Shown in pieces: positions 8,331 to 15,147 of a stretch of 34,136 nucleotides of DNA (positions are counted from its first letter, which is position 1; the number at the start of each line of letters is the position of its first letter). Both the position numbers and the translations under genes were made by a program. The notes beneath the pieces were generated by a model that worked only from the letters and a program-made list of their open reading frames with translations, did not search any database and was not told the origin of the DNA. The stretch comes from Kiritimatiellota bacterium (GTDB lineage Bacteria > Verrucomicrobiota > Kiritimatiellia > RFP12 > UBA1067): positions 1-34,136 of the forward strand of contig WRJS01000030.1 in the NCBI GenBank assembly GCA_009778475.1, given 5' to 3'.

Positions 8331-10577
8331 CTAATTTCTAATTCCTGATTTGAAATACTCCAGCGCCTCTTGGTAGCGGGGGTTGCCGGGCTCGAGCTCG
8401 AGGGCGGTGCGGCAGAGGTCGGCGGCGGCGGCGGGGTCGCGGGGGCCGATGAGGACGGCGAGGTTGTAGGCGGCCTGGGCGCGGCAGTCGGGGTCGGCGA
8501 GGGCGGTGCGGAGGTGCGCCTCGGCCTGCGCGGTGTCGCCGGTCTCGGCGAGGGCGAGGCCGAGGTTGAGGTTGGCCGCGCCGTTGCGGGGCGCGGCGCG
8601 AAGGGCGGTGCGGAGGTAGCCGATGGCCTCGTCGAGGCGGCCGCTTTGCGAGGCGAGGATGGCGGCGTTGACGTGGGGCATGACGGTGTCGTCGCGCAGA
8701 CGCATGGATTCGTGGTAGGCGGCCATCGCGCCTTTCGCGTCGCCGCGTGCGAGGCGGTGGTTGCCGGTGTTGTAGTGGCTGGCCCAGTCGTCGGGGCGGG
8801 CGTTGTACATGGCGAGCAGTTCGGCTTCGGCGGCGAGGAGGTGTTGGAGGGTGTCGGCGGGGAGGGCGGTGCGGGGGTATGGCGCGAGGGCCTGGGCGGC
8901 GTGGACGCGCACGAGGCGGGAGGGGTCGGTGAGGGCGCGGCAGAGGGCGGCGGCGGTGGCGTTGTCGCGCAGGTTGTCGCCGAGGAGGGCCGCGGCCGCG
9001 CTCCGAACAAGGGGGGAGGCGGAGGGGGAGAGGGAATGTCCAATATCCAACACGGAATGTCCAATGTCCAAGTGGGTGCGCTCGGGAAGGGTGGCGCAAG
9101 AGCGGATGGTGGTCCATTGCTGGGGGGTGAGGGGGGCGTTGCGGAGGAGGCGGAGGAGGGAGGCGGCGATGACGGGTTCGGGGGCGGGTTCGGCGAGGTG
9201 GGCGAGGATGTCGGGGAGGCGTTCCCAGTCGCGCTTGCGGGCGGCGGCGATGAGGTCGCCTTGGCGGAGGGCCTTGGCGCGGCGGGTGTCGTCGGGGTGC
9301 CATTTGCGGACGTGCGCGGCGGCCCATGCCTCGTCCTTACCGGTGTGGCAGAGGGTGCAGGCGGAGGCGGCGCCGAAGCGTTGGGCGGCCTCGGGGTTGG
9401 GGGGGCGGTGGGAGTGGTCGCTGCGGCGCATGGCGGCGAAGGCGGTCTGGGGCATGTGGCAGGAGATGCAGGTGGGGAGTGTGGAGGGTGGAGGGTGGAG
9501 GGTGGAGTTGGTGGCGGTGTGGCGGGAGTGGGCGGTGAGGTCGCGGGGGTGGCAGGTGGCGCAGGCGGCGGAGGGGAGAAGTTCGGAGTTCGGGCTGGCC
9601 TTGTCTCCTGTTGGCGCGAAGCGGTTGCGGCCGCTGGAGGTGTGGCAGTGGGTGCAGGAGAGGCCGCCGCGCTGGGCGCAGGGGTTGAGGAGCCAGAGGG
9701 TGTAGGTGTAGTTCTCGCCGAGGTCGCGGCCGTCGGGGGTGAAGTCGGGGTCCTCGAGGGTGACGAGGCCGTAGTGGTCGGAGAAGTCGTCGCCGGGGGT
9801 GAAGGCGGGCGTGAGGGGGTACATCTTGGCGTGGCAGGTGGCGCAGGCGCTGTTGACTTGGGCGGGGGTGAAGGCGCGCCAGCTGGTGAGGCGGGGGTCG
9901 GGCATGGCGGAGCCTTTGCGGGCGGCGCGGGCGTGTTCGGCGGAGGGGCCGTGGCAGGTCTCGCAGCTGATGCCGGGCTCGCGCCAAGTGGTGCGGTAGG
10001 TGTTGCGCAAGGGGTCGTAGTTTTTCTCGAGCTGGCTGACGTGGCAGCCGAAGCATGCGGTGTTGAAGGTGAGCATGGGGTCGCGCCAGTCGAGGGGGGC
10101 GTCGGAGGGGGCGAAGTGGCGCACCGCGCTGTCGGTGGTGCTGAACCATGTCGCGGCGCGGACGTCGTAGGCGACGGGGAGGACTTGGAGCCGGCCCTTG
10201 TCGAGGGGGGTGAGGAAGTAGAGGACGTTCTTGCCGCCGAGCGCGTGGCGCATGGGGTAGCTGGCGGAGGGGGCCTCGGTGACGCGGCCGCGACGGAGGT
10301 CAACGGTGTAGGTGCGGTTGCTGACGGTGACGGGCGCGTCGGGCGGGGTGAGGCCGCGGAGCAGCGCGGGGGTGACGGGCTGCATGGCCTTGCCGTGGTG
10401 CGACGTTTCCCAGCGTTCGTAGAAGTCCGCGTGGCACTCGCGGCAGGAGCGCGACCCGGCGTATCGGGAGGGGGCGCGGGATGTTTTTGCGAGCCAGCAT
10501 ACCGCCAGCAGAAGGGCAAGGCAGGTGATGCCGATTATGGTTTTAGATTTGTGATGTGTGATTTTAGCCTTTTTCAC
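8331..10577 (-). CDS. Octahaem c-type cytochrome with HEAT-like and TPR C-terminal region
   Basis: A GTG start at 10577 is preceded by GGAG (6-nt spacer) and by a good promoter at 10616-10644. A longer frame to 10682 would begin upstream of that promoter. The 748-aa product has one membrane anchor or signal (about residues 13-30, [18 protein letters not shown]), then eight CxxCH haem sites: CRECH (45-49), CFGCH (~175), CETCH (~204), CATCH (~244), CTHCH (~307), CATCH (~338), CISCH (~369) and CTLCH (~407). A helical HEAT-like part ([14 protein letters not shown]) and TPRs ([31 protein letters not shown]) follow. This fits a periplasmic electron-transfer protein of the multihaem cytochrome-TPR type; the redox partner is unknown. 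Short simple repeats are translated in frame (9033-9072, 9481-9507), and the last residues (FKSGIRN) come from an AATTAGGA-type repeat. Confidence 0.87.
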   Translation of the reverse strand: MKKAKITHHKSKTIIGITCLALLLAVCWLAKTSRAPSRYAGSRSCRECHADFYERWETSHHGKAMQPVTPALLRGLTPPDAPVTVSNRTYTVDLRRGRVTEAPSASYPMRHALGGKNVLYFLTPLDKGRLQVLPVAYDVRAATWFSTTDSAVRHFAPSDAPLDWRDPMLTFNTACFGCHVSQLEKNYDPLRNTYRTTWREPGISCETCHGPSAEHARAARKGSAMPDPRLTSWRAFTPAQVNSACATCHAKMYPLTPAFTPGDDFSDHYGLVTLEDPDFTPDGRDLGENYTYTLWLLNPCAQRGGLSCTHCHTSSGRNRFAPTGDKASPNSELLPSAACATCHPRDLTAHSRHTATNSTLHPPPSTLPTCISCHMPQTAFAAMRRSDHSHRPPNPEAAQRFGAASACTLCHTGKDEAWAAAHVRKWHPDDTRRAKALRQGDLIAAARKRDWERLPDILAHLAEPAPEPVIAASLLRLLRNAPLTPQQWTTIRSCATLPERTHLDIGHSVLDIGHSLSPSASPLVRSAAAALLGDNLRDNATAAALCRALTDPSRLVRVHAAQALAPYPRTALPADTLQHLLAAEAELLAMYNARPDDWASHYNTGNHRLARGDAKGAMAAYHESMRLRDDTVMPHVNAAILASQSGRLDEAIGYLRTALRAAPRNGAANLNLGLALAETGDTAQAEAHLRTALADPDCRAQAAYNLAVLIGPRDPAAAADLCRTALELEPGNPRYQEALEYFKSGIRN
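9033..9072. repeat. In-frame direct repeat inside the cytochrome gene
   Basis: Two near-identical units built from GGAATGTCCAA are read on the minus strand as [13 protein letters not shown], in the linker between the haem region and the HEAT-like part. The peptide looks unrelated to its surroundings, as if a small intergenic repeat had been inserted in frame. Confidence 0.6.
9481..9507. repeat. Heptanucleotide tandem repeat (GTGGAGG)
   Basis: Nearly four copies of a 7-bp unit lie between the sixth and seventh haem sites and are read on the minus strand as [14 protein letters not shown] 7-bp unit is not a codon multiple, so unit gain or loss would shift the frame. Confidence 0.65.
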
Positions 10578-10615
10578 TCGAGACTCCAACTCTAAACCAA
10601 GATTGAACAAAACAA

Positions 10616-10644
10616 ATATTACACCTTTTCCGGGTAGGGTGCAA
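10616..10644 (-). promoter_or_regulatory. Sigma70-type promoter of the cytochrome gene
   Basis: On the minus strand, TTGCAC (10639-10644), a 17-nt spacer and TATA-like TAATAT (10616-10621). The predicted transcript start near 10609 leaves a leader of about 32 nt before the GTG. Confidence 0.65.
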
Positions 10645-10781
10645 GAAGAACACCCATTGTGGTTGTTAAAAAACAGGGGCAAGGCAGCGGAGGGAACGAA
10701 AGAGACTCAAGAGGCAACGGGGAAAAGAAAAACACTTTCGTCCCCCGTCATCGCCCCTAATTCCTAACTCCTCTTTTCTAA

Positions 10782-12668
10782 TTATAGATACCGCACGACG
10801 GCGAGCGGCTGGCCTTTCGTGACGGCGGTGCCGTGCTCGACAAGGAACTGCACGACGGCCAGCGGCTTGTCGGCCTTGATCTGGTTGAAGAGCTTCATGG
10901 CCTCGACGATGCAGATCGGCTCGCCGGCCTTGACGCTTGCGCCCTCGTCCGCAAGGTTCGGCTTGCCGGGGCCGGGCGAGCGGTAGAACGTGCCGCTGAG
11001 CGGCGCGTTGACCGTCGGGCCGGAGACGGCGGCCTTTTTCTCTTCTGGAGGGCGAGCGTCCTCGCGAGCCGCCGCCGTTTCGATTGCGTCCGTTTGCAAT
11101 CGGATGCGGTCGAAGCCTCCGACGATGCCGCCGTTGCTCAGCCGCGAGAAGAGGTGCAGCACGAGCTGACCGATCTCCGCGTGCTGCGCGTTGCCCGCCT
11201 CCTGCGCGGCTGGGGCGGGGGCTTCCGCAGGTGCGGGTGCGCTCGCCTTCTGGCTCTCGAGGTCGGCGGGGATGGGGTCGCGCTGGCCCTCGGCGGCGGC
11301 ACGCCACTTGAAGTAGCCCAAGGCGACTTCAGGGAACATGCAGTAGGAGAGGATGTCTTCCTCCTTCTCGATGAGCGCGGGGTCGAGCTCGGCGGCGGCG
11401 GCGGCGAGACCGGGCTTGAGCAGGTCCGCCGGGCGGCAGGTGATGGGCTTCTCGCCGCCAAGGATTTTCTTGGCGAGCTTGGCGTCCACGGGCGCGGGCG
11501 GGCGACCATACAAACCCTTGATGTAGTTGCGCGTCTCCTGCGTGACCATCTCGTAGCGTTTGCCGGCCAGCACGTTCAGCACGGCCTGCACGCCGACGAT
11601 CTGGCTGGTGGGCGTGACGAGCGGGGGGTAGCCCATGTCGGCGCGGGTGCGGGGCAGCTCGGCCATGACCTCGGGGAGGCGGTCGAGCGCGTCCTGCTGC
11701 TGGAGCTGGGAGCGCAGGTTGGAGATCATGCCGCCGGGGATGTGGTGCTCCAGCACGCCCGCGTCGATGAGCTCGCCGAGACCCGCCGAGGGCTCGCGCA
11801 AGGCCTTGACCTTGCGGAAGTGCTCGTTCTCCTGCGCGACCTTGGCGTGGTCGATGCCCGTGTCGTAGCCCTCGGCCTCCAGCATGGCGACCATGGTCTC
11901 GGCGGGCGGCTGGGAAGAGAACCCGGCCATGGCGGAGACGGCGGTGTCGATCGCGCCCGCGCCGGCCTTCACCGCCGCCATATACATCGTGGCGGCCATG
12001 CCGCTGGTCATGTGCGAGTGGACCTGCACGGGGATTTTGACGCTCCTCACCAAGGCCGTCACCAGCTCCGTGGCCGCGGCGGGCGAGAGGATGCCGGCCA
12101 TGTCCTTGATGCAGATGGAGTCCGCGCCCATGTCCTCCTGCTCCTTGGCGACGGCCACGAAGTTCGCGACCGTGTGGACGGGGCTGTAGGTGTAGCTGAT
12201 GGTGCCCTGCGCGTGGCCGCCGTATTTCTTGACCGCGCGGATGGCGCACGCCAGATTGCGGTTGTCGTTCAGCGCGTCGAAGATGCGGAAGATGTCCATG
12301 CCGTTCTCGCACGCCACGGCCACGCAACGCTCGAGAATGTCGTCGGGGTAGTGCCTGTAGCCCAAGGCGTTCTGACCGCGCAGGAGCATCTGCAACGGGG
12401 TCCGTTTCGCGACGGCCTTGATCTGGCGCAGGCGTTCCCACGGGTTTTCGCGCAGGAAGCGCAGGCACACGTCGAACGTCGCCCCGCCCCAGCATTCGAG
12501 CGAGTAGTAACCCGCGCCGTCCACCGCCTCCGCAATCGCGAGGATGTCGTCCGTGCGCATCCGCGTCGCCCACAGCGACTGGTGCGCATCGCGCAGCGTG
12601 GTGTCGGTGATTCTCACACGGGGCTTCACGGCCGCGGCCGCCTTTTTTGCATCTGTCTTTCTTGCCAT
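10782..12668 (-). CDS. Pyruvate carboxylase subunit B / oxaloacetate decarboxylase alpha-type carboxyltransferase with biotinyl domain
   Basis: The 628-aa protein starts MARKTDAKK at the ATG at 12668, chosen because the promoter at 12698-12726 puts the transcript start about 22 nt upstream; a TTG at 12686 would leave almost no leader. Residues about 18-300 are the HMGL-like TIM barrel of the carboxyltransferase (ITDTTLRDAHQSLWATRMRT, GADSICIKDMAG, VQVHSHMTSGM with the metal-binding His pair). A conserved carboxylase domain and an Ala/Pro linker follow. The biotinyl domain ends VEAMKLFNQI with the biotin Lys at residue 592, 36 from the end. It moves CO2 between biotin and pyruvate/oxaloacetate. 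The biotinyl domain (LSGTFYRSPGPGKP) looks more like acetyl-CoA carboxylase AccB than usual OadA. No biotin carboxylase, OadB or OadG lies nearby, so PycB versus OadA cannot be settled here. A dispersed repeat fragment is embedded in the linker (11046-11070). Confidence 0.9.
   Translation of the reverse strand: MARKTDAKKAAAAVKPRVRITDTTLRDAHQSLWATRMRTDDILAIAEAVDGAGYYSLECWGGATFDVCLRFLRENPWERLRQIKAVAKRTPLQMLLRGQNALGYRHYPDDILERCVAVACENGMDIFRIFDALNDNRNLACAIRAVKKYGGHAQGTISYTYSPVHTVANFVAVAKEQEDMGADSICIKDMAGILSPAAATELVTALVRSVKIPVQVHSHMTSGMAATMYMAAVKAGAGAIDTAVSAMAGFSSQPPAETMVAMLEAEGYDTGIDHAKVAQENEHFRKVKALREPSAGLGELIDAGVLEHHIPGGMISNLRSQLQQQDALDRLPEVMAELPRTRADMGYPPLVTPTSQIVGVQAVLNVLAGKRYEMVTQETRNYIKGLYGRPPAPVDAKLAKKILGGEKPITCRPADLLKPGLAAAAAELDPALIEKEEDILSYCMFPEVALGYFKWRAAAEGQRDPIPADLESQKASAPAPAEAPAPAAQEAGNAQHAEIGQLVLHLFSRLSNGGIVGGFDRIRLQTDAIETAAAREDARPPEEKKAAVSGPTVNAPLSGTFYRSPGPGKPNLADEGASVKAGEPICIVEAMKLFNQIKADKPLAVVQFLVEHGTAVTKGQPLAVVRYL
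11046..11070 (-). repeat. Fragment of the 14884-15075 element embedded in frame in the carboxylase gene
   Basis: On the minus strand these 25 bases match 15019-15043 (plus strand) at 24 of 25 positions; the shared core begins GGCTCGCGAGGACG and ends TCGCCCTCCA. They are translated as AREDARPP in the linker before the biotinyl domain, where an insertion would be tolerated. Confidence 0.65.
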
Positions 12669-12697
12669 AATCCCTCTGGTCTCCAAAAGAAGCGAAC

Positions 12698-12726
12698 ACT
12701 ATCGCACATTCGCGGTTTTTTTTCAA
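12698..12726 (-). promoter_or_regulatory. Sigma70-type promoter of the carboxylase gene
   Basis: On the minus strand, TTGAAA (12721-12726), a 17-nt spacer and GATAGT (12698-12703). The predicted start near 12691 leaves about 22 nt before the ATG at 12668. Confidence 0.65.
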
Positions 12727-12790
12727 CACAATTCGGGTGCGGCCGAAGGCAGTCTAAGGCGACCGGTGACCACACCCGTAACAACACAAA

Positions 12791-12813
12791 AAGACCAACC
12801 CGATCGGGTCGGC
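12791..12813 (-). terminator. Intrinsic terminator after the small basic protein gene
   Basis: On the minus strand, CCGACCCG and CGGGTTGG form a compact stem with one G-U pair, followed by TCTTTTTG. It lies about 30 nt after the stop codon at 12843 and ahead of the carboxylase promoter. Confidence 0.6.
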
Positions 12814-12842
12814 CTTCCTGCGCGACGCGAAACGCGGCGCAT

Positions 12843-13058
12843 TTACACCGCGACTGCCGCGGCGACGCTCTTCTTGACCCTCGCTGGCCGCTGGACGAGC
12901 TTACGCACCGCCTCCGGCTGCATCTTCGCGACTGCCTCTTCCGCAAGCCCCAGCTTCACCAAACGCGCGCGCTGCACCTTTGTGCGGCGCTTCTTCTCGC
13001 TCGGCGTTTTGATCGGACGCGTGCGCGGCGCCTTGTTTAATGTACGGCCTGTGCCCAT
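12843..13058 (-). CDS. Small, highly basic protein (71 aa), unknown function
   Basis: Starts MGTGRTLNKAPRTRPIKTPS and is rich in Lys and Arg, with a mixed alpha-helical centre (RARLVKLGLAEEAVAKMQPE) and a VKKSVAAAVAV tail. A strong GGAGG lies 9 nt before the ATG, a promoter-like pair at 13103-13131 and a terminator just downstream, so it looks like a real monocistronic gene. It has no membrane segment. I do not recognise the family; a nucleic-acid- or ribosome-binding role would fit the charge but is a guess. Confidence 0.72.
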   Translation of the reverse strand: MGTGRTLNKAPRTRPIKTPSEKKRRTKVQRARLVKLGLAEEAVAKMQPEAVRKLVQRPARVKKSVAAAVAV

Positions 13059-13102
13059 AAAACGTTTCCTCCATCCTTTCTCATTGGTAAAAAGTGGTCA
13101 AT

Positions 13103-13131
13103 ACTATGACGGAATTTTCCGGAAGTTGCAA
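13103..13131 (-). promoter_or_regulatory. Promoter of the small basic protein gene
   Basis: On the minus strand, TTGCAA (13126-13131), a 17-nt spacer and CATAGT (13103-13108), about 45 nt before the ATG. The spacer contains the palindrome TTCCGGAA. Confidence 0.5.
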
Positions 13132-13202
13132 GCCATTGTTGCAAAAATTTTTCAGGACGCTGTTTCGGGGATAGGGTAACCGCGACATTCGTGTTCCGCC
13201 CG

Positions 13203-13242
13203 ATACAGATTTCAGAGTGGATCGCAAGCGTCTTCGCGAGCC
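13203..13242 (-). repeat. Degenerate copy of the right end of the 14884-15075 element
   Basis: Read on the minus strand, 33 of 40 bases match 15019-15058, including GGCTCGCGA and CTGAAATCTGTAT. It lies in the 218-bp gap between the L,D-transpeptidase and the small basic protein gene. Apart from the promoter at 13103-13131, I see no other feature in that gap. Confidence 0.55.
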
Positions 13243-13276
13243 GAACCTGTGCCATCGAATCTCACGGACACCCCCT

Positions 13277-13966
13277 TCATGGAAACTTCTCCAGCGCGGC
13301 ATGGATACGCTCGTAGAGGGGTTTTAGCCACTTCGGTTTATCCGCAGGGACATCGCTCACCGGGCGGGTGCGGAAATCGATGGGGCTGATGATGACCTGA
13401 ATGTTCTTCAGGCCGACGGCATGCGCCAAAACGAACACCTCCTCCACGGCAGGGTCGCCAATCGCAATGCACCCGACCGAGACCGCGTCGCCGTGGATCA
13501 TGATGTCGCCGCCCAGGTTTGCCCGCCCCTCCTCCTTGGCGTGCCGGCGATCCTCCTTGTTCGGGTAGCCCACCCGCAACGAGAGGTGATACCGGCTGTT
13601 CGGGTTCAGCGACTCAACCGTATAAAAGCCCTCGGGGACCTGCAAGTCCCCCTCGCGCAGCTTCGGCCCGGACGTCCCGCTGGCAGCCAAGATGGGATAG
13701 CGTTTGACCATGCGATACACACCGTCCTTGCCCGCAAGGCGCAGCTCCAGCACCTTCTCGTCCTTCAGCCCGATCAGCGCCATTTTGGTCAACGGGTAGG
13801 GCAAGGCCTGCGCCGCCATCAGCGGCGCAAGGCGCTTCATCGCCAGGTCCCCGTACTGCGCGACCCGCTCCTCCACCGTCGCCGCGCGCCCGCATCCTGC
13901 GGCGGCGCAAAGAGAAGCCATCCAAAACAAGAAGTAATGCCTTGCGCGTAACGCATCCATGCTCAT
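13277..13966 (-). CDS. YafK-type L,D-transpeptidase (YkuD domain), secreted
   Basis: The start is the ATG at 13966 (MSMDALRARHYF) with GAGGG and GAGAGG upstream; an ATG at 13960 is also possible. The N-terminus is a signal peptide ending FWMASLCAAAGCGRA, where AAGC may be a weak lipobox. The catalytic YkuD motif is clear: His158 in IMIHGD, then SVGC with the nucleophile Cys166, then IAIGDPAVEEVF. VPEGFYTVESLNPNSRYHLS is typical of the YafK branch. Such enzymes form or cut L,D-type crosslinks of peptidoglycan peptides, or attach lipoproteins to them, in the periplasm; which one applies is not visible. It is transcribed alone from the promoter at 14005-14034, divergent from the methyltransferase gene. 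Confidence 0.88.
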   Translation of the reverse strand: MSMDALRARHYFLFWMASLCAAAGCGRAATVEERVAQYGDLAMKRLAPLMAAQALPYPLTKMALIGLKDEKVLELRLAGKDGVYRMVKRYPILAASGTSGPKLREGDLQVPEGFYTVESLNPNSRYHLSLRVGYPNKEDRRHAKEEGRANLGGDIMIHGDAVSVGCIAIGDPAVEEVFVLAHAVGLKNIQVIISPIDFRTRPVSDVPADKPKWLKPLYERIHAALEKFP

Positions 13967-14004
13967 CGTCCTCTCGCCCTCAGAGATTGCAACATAATGC
14001 AACA

Positions 14005-14034
14005 TGATTACCATAAAGGGACTGGCATTGTCAA
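14005..14034 (-). promoter_or_regulatory. Promoter of the L,D-transpeptidase gene
   Basis: On the minus strand, TTGACA (14029-14034), an 18-nt spacer and TAATCA (14005-14010), preceded by TGG as an extended -10. Confidence 0.5.
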
Positions 14035-14044
14035 CAAGAATGGC

Positions 14045-14074
14045 GGCAGGGCGCGTCCACATTATCGCCCTGCC
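14045..14074. promoter_or_regulatory. 9-bp perfect inverted repeat between divergent promoters
   Basis: GGCAGGGCG and CGCCCTGCC are separated by 12 nt, midway between the promoters of the L,D-transpeptidase and methyltransferase genes. It could be an operator controlling both or a transcript hairpin. No regulator gene is nearby. Confidence 0.35.
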
Positions 14075-14082
14075 CTATGTTC

Positions 14083-14111
14083 TTGAAAGGGCAAACGGCC
14101 TGTGGTATATT
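14083..14111 (+). promoter_or_regulatory. Sigma70-type promoter of the methyltransferase-like gene
   Basis: TTGAAA (14083-14088), a 17-nt spacer and TATATT (14106-14111). The predicted start is about 20 nt before the ATG at 14138. Confidence 0.65.
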
Positions 14112-14137
14112 CATGTCATTCTGAAAGGGGCATTGCG

Positions 14138-14623
14138 ATGTTGTTTGCATGGATACGGGCGGTCGTCATCCTCCCGATGAGCGTGCTGGTGTTCATCCCG
14201 GCGCTTGCGCTTTACTTTTCCGGGTATCGCTGGGCGCCGAACCACCCTGCGCTGCTGGCGCTCGGCGGTCTCCTGCTGGCGCTTGGCCTGTCGCTCGCGG
14301 GCTGGACGATGCGCCTGTTCGCGGTCAAGGGGAAAGGGACCGCCGCGCCTTGGGACCCGCCCAAGAAACTGGTCGTGGCAGGCCCTTACCGCCACGTCCG
14401 CAACCCGATGATCTCGAGCGTCCTAGCCATGCAGATTGCGGAGGCGCTGCTGCTCAACGCGGCACTGTGCTGGGGGTTGTTCGCCCTGTTCCTGACGCTC
14501 AATATGCTCTACTTCCCGCTTGTCGAGGAAAAGGAGTTGCTGGCGCGTTTCGGCGAGCCCTACCGCCTCTATAAGCGCAACGTCCCGCGCTGGCTTCCGC
14601 GCCTGACCCCGTGGGAACCGTAG
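14138..14623 (+). CDS. Isoprenylcysteine carboxyl methyltransferase-like membrane protein
   Basis: The 161-aa protein starts MLFAWIRAVV at an ATG with AAAGGGG 7 nt upstream. It has three or four membrane segments (about 5-28, 36-58, 92-120). The family signature AGPYRHVRNPM lies at residues 81-91, followed by VEEKELLARFGEPYRLYKRNVPRWLP, the C-terminal ICMT/PEMT motif that binds S-adenosylmethionine. Bacterial members are small inner-membrane methyltransferases of mostly unknown substrate; a lipid or isoprenoid acceptor is likely but not shown. It is a single-gene unit. Confidence 0.85.
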   Translation: MLFAWIRAVVILPMSVLVFIPALALYFSGYRWAPNHPALLALGGLLLALGLSLAGWTMRLFAVKGKGTAAPWDPPKKLVVAGPYRHVRNPMISSVLAMQIAEALLLNAALCWGLFALFLTLNMLYFPLVEEKELLARFGEPYRLYKRNVPRWLPRLTPWEP

Positions 14624-14653
14624 ATCGCTCTGCTGCTGAGTGGCTGGAAATTT

Positions 14654-14729
14654 TGGGGCGAATGACGGGTCTCGAACCCGCGACACTCGGAACCACAATC
14701 CGATGCTCTACCCCTGAGCTACATTCGCC
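14654..14729 (-). tRNA. tRNA-His (GTG)
   Basis: On the minus strand the sequence folds as a complete cloverleaf: acceptor GCGAATG pairs with CATTCGC, the D arm is AGCTCAGGGGTAGAGC, the anticodon stem is TCGGA/TCCGA with loop TTGTGGT (anticodon GTG at 14694-14696), and the T arm is GCGGGTTCGAGACCCGT. The extra 5' G (position -1) opposite C73 is the tRNA-His identity element. The 3' CCA is encoded. Confidence 0.97.
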
Positions 14730-14746
14730 ATAAAAAAGTGGGGAAT

Positions 14747-14775
14747 ATAATACAGGCTCCCGCGCCGAAACGCAA
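14747..14775 (-). promoter_or_regulatory. Promoter of the tRNA-His gene
   Basis: On the minus strand, TTGCGT (14770-14775), a 17-nt spacer and TATTAT (14747-14752), about 18 nt before the mature tRNA 5' end. Confidence 0.6.
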
Positions 14776-14883
14776 GCCCATATTTGAAAAAATTACAGGT
14801 TGTCGATTTGGCATTGCAGATTATAAAATTGAGGCTTTAAAATCAATCTATCAATGGAATAATCGCGTTGCCTGTTTTACCCA

Positions 14884-15075
14884 AGCTCGTGTCCTGTAAA
14901 ATACAGATGACGGGACAGGGGATTAGCCTATTTGGATGGCGTGATATGGAGGGCGAGACAGGGGTCCCCATTTGCGCGGCGTGCGGTCAATGGGGCAGGA
15001 AACCGCAATGTGTCTAACGGCTCGCGAGGACGTTCGCCCTCCATCCTGAAATCTGTATTTTACAGGACACTAGCT
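14884..15075. mobile_element. MITE-like foldback element (192 bp)
   Basis: The ends are 25-bp inverted repeats (14884-14908 and 15051-15075) with one mismatch, sharing the core GTGTCCTGTAAAATACAGAT. Nested inside are an 11-bp perfect pair, ATGGAGGGCGA (14946-14956) and TCGCCCTCCAT (15034-15044), and a CCCCATT/AATGGGG pair, so the whole unit can fold into one long hairpin. It has no transposase frame. Relatives occur at 11046-11070, 13203-13242 and 18625-18645. It fills much of the 416-bp gap between tRNA-His and the solute-binding protein gene. The rest of that gap is AT-rich tRNA promoter DNA and the short repeats near 15084-15147. Confidence 0.7.
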
Positions 15076-15083
15076 CTGAACTT

Positions 15084-15147
15084 AAAACTCTACGCCTCTG
15101 CGCGAGACAAAAAAACGGACGTTTTTTTTGACAGGATTTGCAGGATC
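15084..15147. repeat. Cluster of short dispersed repeats and possible terminator
   Basis: It contains CTACGCCTCTGCGCGAGA, which matches an arm of the inverted repeat at 17738-17816. Then comes an A/T-tract hairpin, AAAAAAACG/CGTTTTTTT, that could terminate transcription from either side. Last is ACAGGATTTGCAGGAT, a tandem word running into the stop codon of the solute-binding protein gene. Confidence 0.5.

Noticed and set aside
10578-10682. Longer cytochrome start at 10682
   Set aside because: It would place the start upstream of a good promoter; the GTG at 10577 has a proper GGAG.
13037-13302. Small open frames in the gap next to the L,D-transpeptidase
   Set aside because: They run through a repeat remnant and a promoter and have no ribosome site.
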